Source: Pseudanabaena sp. UBA1465 | GTDB lineage: Bacteria > Cyanobacteriota > Cyanobacteriia > Pseudanabaenales > Pseudanabaenaceae | Direction: 5' to 3' | Length of the DNA: 47,220 nt | Assembly (NCBI GenBank): GCA_002325645.1 | Contig: DCSN01000155.1 | Location: 1-47,220, forward strand | Shown here: positions 43,333 through 47,220 of the stretch, one piece after another | Layout: every line of letters begins with the position of its first letter | How positions within the stretch are numbered: position 1 is the first letter of the stretch | The notes under the pieces: generated by a model | What the model saw: only the letters and a program-made list of their open reading frames with translations | Told to the model about the DNA's origin: nothing | The model's database searches: none | Made by a program: the position numbers and the translations under genes

Positions 43333-43660
43333 TATTGGATTTATACGAAATCACTGTGCCAAACTCGTCGTATGGGTTGAGTTTCGTGGTACAGACTTTA
43401 AACAATTGATTATCAAAGCCTTATCAGAGATTGGGTTGCGGACTTATGTCCCTAAAATGCACAAATCGTTGTCGTACCCCTAGGTAACCTAAGTCAAATT
43501 CATTTAGCTCCCTTAGCTTACCTTTGATGCGCTCAACATAATTCGATGTAATATCTGGATCGCCATTTTAATCCCGATCTCATTCCGACCGAACCACCAT
43601 TAAAATTGGGCTAGTGTTATATTAAGATTTATTACAGTAGTTCAAAATTCTTGTGCCTAT
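43333..43660. other. Intergenic stretch without a supported gene
   Basis: 328 nt with no convincing gene. One plus-strand frame (from about 43340 to a stop at 43486) reads through as FRGTDFKQLIIKALSEIGLR, which looks protein-like but has no clear start and may be a remnant. No tRNA or hairpin of note was found. Confidence 0.4.
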
Positions 43661-43873
43661 ATGCAGAGTCAAAATACAGCTCCAATTTTTAATGCCGAAT
43701 TTAATCGCTTCCAGAAGATCGATACAACTCAAGCATGGTCTCTGTTCTTTTCAGCTAGCAACAAAGATCGACTCTTAGGTTCAAATACTAAAACTGGAAA
43801 TTACCTCACTTTTGGTCTGTTGGGTGCGGTGATTGCCTCAGCGATCGAGATTGTTCTTACTCACGCCTCGTAA
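43661..43873 (+). CDS. Small membrane protein, unknown
   Basis: 70 aa. A polar, aromatic N-terminal part (PIFNAEFNRFQKIDTTQAWS) leads to one hydrophobic helix (YLTFGLLGAVIASAIEIVLT). Size and layout recall small photosynthetic or CAB-like proteins, but the ExxxxR/NGR-type chlorophyll-binding pattern of HLIPs is absent, so I do not name it. It is a single gene with no strong Shine-Dalgarno. Confidence 0.65.
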   Translation: MQSQNTAPIFNAEFNRFQKIDTTQAWSLFFSASNKDRLLGSNTKTGNYLTFGLLGAVIASAIEIVLTHAS

Positions 43874-44028
43874 TCGAAAAAGAGCGAGTTTGGGTAAAAC
43901 TCGCGCTGAATCTAGACTGCGGATTGATCGTCTAACTTAGGGATGCTCACGGCTCTACTCATCTATTTCCTGCCTGCTCGTCGATACGAGATTCCAAATA
44001 CCTTCGATATTAACTAGTACCCAAAAAC

Positions 44029-44976
44029 ATGTACGACTCCATTGACAAAAATAATTCTTCTGGTGAAACTAGTTCGGCATTTGACATGGATCTCCTTGCC
44101 AAACTAATTCGTCAGCAGACTCAAAATCGTCCCTTGTTTGAGAATATGGCTATTCTTGGCTGTGGCTATGTCGGCAGCGCAGTCGCTGACTATTGGCAAG
44201 ATCGGGGTCATGATGTGACAGGTACGACTACCAGTAGAGAACGGGTAGCTTCAATTTCGGAAATCGTTTCCAAAGTAGTCTTGATGAAAGCGGATAACCT
44301 CACGTCATTACAGTTACTACTCGAAGGTCAAAATACTCTGTTAGTGAGCGTTGCTCCTACGGGTTCTCAAGAATCATCTGAATCGACCTATGCAGATACC
44401 TACATAAACACGACCAAAAATTTGGTTGTTGCTCTAGACCAAGCTCCGAATGTCAAGCAAATTATCTACTTGAGTAGTTGTTCTGTCTATGGTGACAGGC
44501 AAGGGGCGTGGGTAGATGAGACTGCTCACATCGACCCACTAGATCGGAAGGGGCATGTGCTACATCAAGCAGAGCAAATCATCCTACAAGCAGCTAATCA
44601 TCACCAAAAAGTTTGTGTGCTGCGCCTCGGTGGAATTTATGGTCCTGAGCGAGAGCTAGTTAATATGTTTGGCGATATGGCTGGGATGACGGTTCCAGGT
44701 AAAGGAGATCGCATTATTAATTGGATTCACCGTGATGATATCGTCGGTGCGATCGAATTTGCGCGGTTAAATGGTCTGGAGGGAATTTACAATCTAGTTG
44801 ATGATAGCCAACTCACTGTCAAAGAACAGATAGGGCGGGTCTGTTCTGCTTACGGTCTGCCTCCAGTACAGTGGGATGCCTCCAAATCGAGTCTTCAGCG
44901 TAAAAGTTTGCAAGTCAGTAATCAGAAGATCAAAGCAGCAGGATACGATTTAATTCACCCCCAACTGCTTGTTTGA
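44029..44976 (+). CDS. NAD(P)-binding SDR-like epimerase/reductase
   Basis: 315 aa. After a roughly 40-residue leader it has the Rossmann start MAILGCGYVGSAVADYWQDR (GxGxxG), then QIIYLSSCSVYGDRQGAWVD, CVLRLGGIYGPERELVNMFG and IINWIHRDDIVGAIEFARL, as in YeeZ-type extended SDR proteins. The usual YxxxK active site is not evident (DRKGHVLHQAEQ at that place), so it may be an atypical or binding-only member. ATG 44029 was taken; a shorter form from the Rossmann Met is possible. Confidence 0.82.
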   Translation: MYDSIDKNNSSGETSSAFDMDLLAKLIRQQTQNRPLFENMAILGCGYVGSAVADYWQDRGHDVTGTTTSRERVASISEIVSKVVLMKADNLTSLQLLLEGQNTLLVSVAPTGSQESSESTYADTYINTTKNLVVALDQAPNVKQIIYLSSCSVYGDRQGAWVDETAHIDPLDRKGHVLHQAEQIILQAANHHQKVCVLRLGGIYGPERELVNMFGDMAGMTVPGKGDRIINWIHRDDIVGAIEFARLNGLEGIYNLVDDSQLTVKEQIGRVCSAYGLPPVQWDASKSSLQRKSLQVSNQKIKAAGYDLIHPQLLV

Positions 44977-45079
44977 GAACTACACAGTCATCATTTCATC
45001 CGACGATTCAAAGCTGAATGTCAACACTCGCAAGTTTTCTCAGCTTTGAACGTAATCACTCATAATCTAATTATTAACC

Positions 45080-45250
45080 ATGAACATTTCCATCGGTCTA
45101 AGCATTGAGCAAGAATTCAGTTTGAGAGTTTATAAAAAACAAGTCGATCAACTAGACTTACTGACTACTCAAGAACTGTTATTAGAAGTTTTGCGCCAAT
45201 CAATGGTCAAGGAAAACTTGTTTAGAGAATTAATCAAGAATGGTCTCTAG
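45080..45250 (+). CDS. nblA: Phycobilisome degradation protein NblA
   Basis: 56 aa, MNISIGLSIEQEFSLRVYKK and on, ending RELIKNGL. It has the NblA pattern: LSxEQxFxLR at the start, a helix with QVDQL and TTQELLLEVL, and the second-helix MVKENLFRELIK. NblA binds phycobilisomes and recruits Clp protease for their breakdown under nutrient or light stress. It sits between the SDR-like gene and a duplicated hemH tail, close to ho1. Short length is normal for the family. Confidence 0.9.
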   Translation: MNISIGLSIEQEFSLRVYKKQVDQLDLLTTQELLLEVLRQSMVKENLFRELIKNGL

Positions 45251-45267
45251 CAAATATGGGATAGCTA

Positions 45268-45374
45268 AATGTTAGGTTTCGCCATCTTGCTTCTAGAGAT
45301 ATGGCTGGGTCGTGGACAATTATTTCAATAAAAAAGAAAGGGCACAAAGCGCCCTTTCTTTTTTATTGAATTTA
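45268..45374 (+). repeat. Duplicate of the hemH 3' end with its terminator
   Basis: 45268-45374 repeats 43237-43344 with only a few differences (for example gagaca/gagata, attcc/atttc, tggat/tgaat). It encodes MLGFAILLLEIWLGRGQLFQ and a stop, then the terminator copy. It begins 18 nt after the nblA stop. The repeat runs up to the stop codon of leftward ho1. Confidence 0.9.
45336..45364. terminator. Terminator shared by nblA side and ho1
   Basis: gaaagggc (45336-45343) pairs with gccctttc (45351-45358), loop acaaagc; A-run before, T-run after. It ends 8 nt from the ho1 stop on the opposite strand, so it can end transcripts from both sides. Confidence 0.85.
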
Positions 45375-46109
45375 GCTGCTAGACTTTTTTTCGCGGCGAG
45401 CAGAAGCATTTTCTTTCGGTTCACCCTTGATCTTGGTAAGGAGAGAGTTCCAACCAAATTTGGTCAATGCTACAAACCAGTTACCTTCTAGTTCGCGGAA
45501 CATTTCCATGTTTTGATGGAATGAGGCATTTGCTTCATCAACAATGCGTTCAGCAGTTGCTGCATCCACAGGTAAAGTGTCCAGAGATTCACGGTAACGC
45601 TTTTTGAATTCACCGTGGTTGCGAATGTCACCGAATTCATAGAATGCAGTACCCTTATCATCCTGCAAGCCCATCGCCTCTTTAGCGATTTTTTTCAGGA
45701 TTTGACCACCAGAGAGATCGCCCATATAACGGGTGTAAGCGTGAGCGACTAGCAGAACTGGATCGTTAGCTGAAATCTCGCGAATTCGGGCAAGATACTT
45801 TTCACAGGCTGGTGTAGGCTTAAACTCTTCGCGCCAATTGGAACCGAAGTAAAACAACATATCGAGTTCTAGACTCTTTTCGCGCCATAGTTCGCGGTAA
45901 TAGAGCTTGCTAAGAACGGGATCGGATTTATGTACTTCAAACTCTTCTTCCATCGCTTTGTAAACAAAGTAAAGATTACCGACTAGTCTGCTATAGGAGG
46001 TTTTATCAACCACGCCTTTTAAAAAGCATTTGATAAAATCGGTACTCTCGGCGGCTGAGTGAGATTTTTGCGTACCTACACGTAAAAGTGTTGCTAAACC
46101 TTGATTCAT
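45372..46109 (-). CDS. ho1: Heme oxygenase
   Basis: 245 aa from ATG 46109 (MNQGLATLLRVGTQKSHSAA), chosen over the frame start at 46199 because aggag sits 4-8 nt upstream and the family starts here. The proximal heme ligand lies in TQKSHSAAES, with the distal helix in AYTRYMGDLSGGQILKK. It opens heme to biliverdin IXa, the substrate of PebA. The C-terminus is a charged tail (NASARREKKSSS). It lies 106 nt downstream of cpeZ, same strand, so it is probably transcribed with cpeY-cpeZ. Confidence 0.96.
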   Translation of the reverse strand: MNQGLATLLRVGTQKSHSAAESTDFIKCFLKGVVDKTSYSRLVGNLYFVYKAMEEEFEVHKSDPVLSKLYYRELWREKSLELDMLFYFGSNWREEFKPTPACEKYLARIREISANDPVLLVAHAYTRYMGDLSGGQILKKIAKEAMGLQDDKGTAFYEFGDIRNHGEFKKRYRESLDTLPVDAATAERIVDEANASFHQNMEMFRELEGNWFVALTKFGWNSLLTKIKGEPKENASARREKKSSS

Positions 46110-46215
46110 GGGTTCTCCTAAATTTAAAAAATTAAACGGTAGTAAAAATAGTAATAAAAGAGAATAAAAGAATATATTATTCTTTAAATTCATTATCAAT
46201 AAATGGTCAAGCCTA

Positions 46216-46821
46216 TTATCGGTTAAATCCAGCGGTCATTTCACATCTAGATAAGGCACTGATTGCTGATTCTTTTACATAAGAATCAGTCGCCTCATTA
46301 TCAATGATCCAACGCAAAACATCCATACCGCGACTTTCGCCAATCGAAGCGATCGCATTTACTAGCGAAATAGCCAAGGCAGGATTATCTGTTTCTCTTA
46401 ACGCCTCGATTAAGATATCCAAAACAGGCTCGCCAATTTCTCCCATCGCCATTACCGCCGCAATATTCACCACAGGATTGGGATCTTGCAAAGCTGCCTT
46501 TAAACCTGCGACACCTTCATCTGATAGCGGTTGGTCAGGATGACAAATTACCACTTGCGCGATCGCTTTGGTGGCACTGCCGCGCACAGTCACATTTTCG
46601 CTATGCAGCATCGCGTCAACTAAAGGTGAGACAGCCTCATGACCGATTTCGCCTAATGTTTTTACTGCCGATCGCCGATAGTTTGTATCTTCGTCATCGA
46701 GAATATTCATCAATCTCGTAATGACTTCGGCATCATAATTAGCGGCAATTTCCCACATTGCTTGATTGCGAACATTGGGATTGGGATGTTTAAGTTGTTG
46801 AAAATAAGTATCGATAGACAT
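46216..46821 (-). CDS. cpeZ: Phycoerythrin bilin lyase subunit CpeZ
   Basis: 201 aa, near the usual length of CpeZ. HEAT/PBS-lyase repeats: MSIDTYFQQLKHPNPNVRNQ, DDEDTNYRRSAVKTLGEIGH, QDPNPVVNIAAVMAMGEIGE and DVLRWIIDNEATDSYVKESA. CpeZ acts with CpeY as a chaperone-like partner for attachment of phycoerythrobilin to alpha-phycoerythrin. It follows cpeY on the same strand, 66 nt apart. Family and position agree. Confidence 0.88.
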   Translation of the reverse strand: MSIDTYFQQLKHPNPNVRNQAMWEIAANYDAEVITRLMNILDDEDTNYRRSAVKTLGEIGHEAVSPLVDAMLHSENVTVRGSATKAIAQVVICHPDQPLSDEGVAGLKAALQDPNPVVNIAAVMAMGEIGEPVLDILIEALRETDNPALAISLVNAIASIGESRGMDVLRWIIDNEATDSYVKESAISALSRCEMTAGFNR

Positions 46822-46856
46822 TTGGATTAAATTGATAATAAAAGATTTAAATTTCT

Positions 46857-46889
46857 GATGATGTGCCGCGCATAGCGCGGCACATCATC
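46857..46889. terminator. 15-bp perfect hairpin at the end of cpeY
   Basis: gatgatgtgccgcgc (46857-46871), loop ata, then its exact complement (46875-46889). It overlaps the cpeY stop codon (46888-46890) and lies 36 nt before the cpeZ ATG. There is no T-tract downstream, so it probably stabilises or attenuates the message between the two genes. Confidence 0.6.
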
Positions 46890-47220
46890 AAATTGGTAAA
46901 GTTTTTGTTTTCTCGCGAATTAGTAAATCACTATCATTGGCTAGTACTTCATAGCCTGTGAAATCACCAAACTTCTCTAATGCTAACAGAGCCGCATATT
47001 TCAAGTCCCAGATTTTGGCTTCCAAACAAGCTTTTAGTTCGGGAATTGCTCTCGTATCACCGATTTCGGCAAGAGCGATCGCGGCGGCGGCTCGTGACTT
47101 TTGGTACTGGGGTTGTTTATTGTGCAAACTCTCAATTAAGAGATCGTAGGCTGGCGCGTATTTTAACCAGCCGAAAAGTTTAACCACATGGAAATGAGCG
47201 CCATAATCATTGCGGGCTTC
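46888..47220 (-). CDS. cpeY: Phycoerythrin bilin lyase subunit CpeY (partial)
   Basis: C-terminal 110 residues of a HEAT-repeat protein; the frame continues beyond the right edge (EARNDYGAHFHVVKLFGWLK and on), so the GTG at 47187 is not the start. Repeats: YDLLIESLHNKQPQYQKSRA, AAAIALAEIGDTRAIPELKA and AALLALEKFGDFTGYEVLAN. Order with cpeZ and these repeats fit CpeY, the lyase for the alpha-phycoerythrin Cys-82 site. cpeBA would be expected further right. Confidence 0.85.
   Translation of the reverse strand, partial: EARNDYGAHFHVVKLFGWLKYAPAYDLLIESLHNKQPQYQKSRAAAAIALAEIGDTRAIPELKACLEAKIWDLKYAALLALEKFGDFTGYEVLANDSDLLIREKTKTLPI

Noticed and set aside
45269..45331. Separate HLIP-type mini gene
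   Set aside because: Explained as a duplicate of the hemH end; kept as a repeat. No independent ribosome site is clear.

Overview
The window is cyanobacterial chromosome (or a very large replicon). GCGATCGC (HIP1) octamers are scattered throughout, and the right third is a phycoerythrin/phycobilisome gene region: phycoerythrobilin synthesis, cpeCDESTR, bilin lyases, CpcL, NblA, and a ferrochelatase with a chlorophyll-binding tail. A Pseudanabaena-like, phycoerythrin-containing cyanobacterium is the best guess. That rests on gene content I recognise, not on a search.

Left, 1-5.5 kb (accessory): the tail of an unknown gene, then leftward genes for an HNH nuclease, a small RHH-like protein, a NucS/DUF91-type nuclease and a membrane protein. 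A parA-parB pair follows. It is bracketed by two copies of one palindrome, at 3443-3468 and 5468-5485.

5.6-24.0 kb: a complete rightward BREX phage-defence operon in the type 6 order brxE-brxA-brxB-brxC-pglX-pglZ-brxD-brxHI. It starts back-to-back with parA. Three cargo modules sit inside it: a Uma2-family nuclease (brxC/pglX gap), a toxin-antitoxin pair on the opposite strand (pglX/pglZ gap), and a small protein plus a retropepsin-like protease (pglZ/brxD gap). GC-rich palindromic repeats lie between genes, and two of them lie in frame inside pglX.

24-30.2 kb: two leftward genes of unknown function, a small FinO-like protein, a tyrosine recombinase, and a nested set of insertions. An AAA-ATPase/nuclease gene is split by an IS630-type element with a TA duplication. 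That element's transposase is itself split by a 144-bp MITE with perfect 16-bp ends and an 11-bp duplication. A 53-bp copy of the integrase gene's 5' end at 30120 is fused to the 3' end of a pentapeptide-repeat gene and probably marks the edge of the mobile region.

31-47 kb: pigment and antenna genes. A CpcS/CpeS-type lyase, pebA-pebB, cpeC-cpeD-cpeE-cpeS-cpeT-cpeR, a small protein and a HEAT-repeat (CpeF-like) lyase run rightward. A 63-bp block is shared upstream of pebA and cpeC and is a candidate for common (CpeR/light) control. Leftward are cpcL (membrane-anchored rod linker) and a linker with a CpeC-like head and a helical tail. Then come hemH, a small membrane protein, an SDR-like gene and nblA on the plus strand. 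The leftward set cpeY(partial)-cpeZ-ho1 closes the window. The 3' end of hemH, with its terminator, is duplicated next to the 3' end of ho1. No rRNA, tRNA or CRISPR array was recognised.
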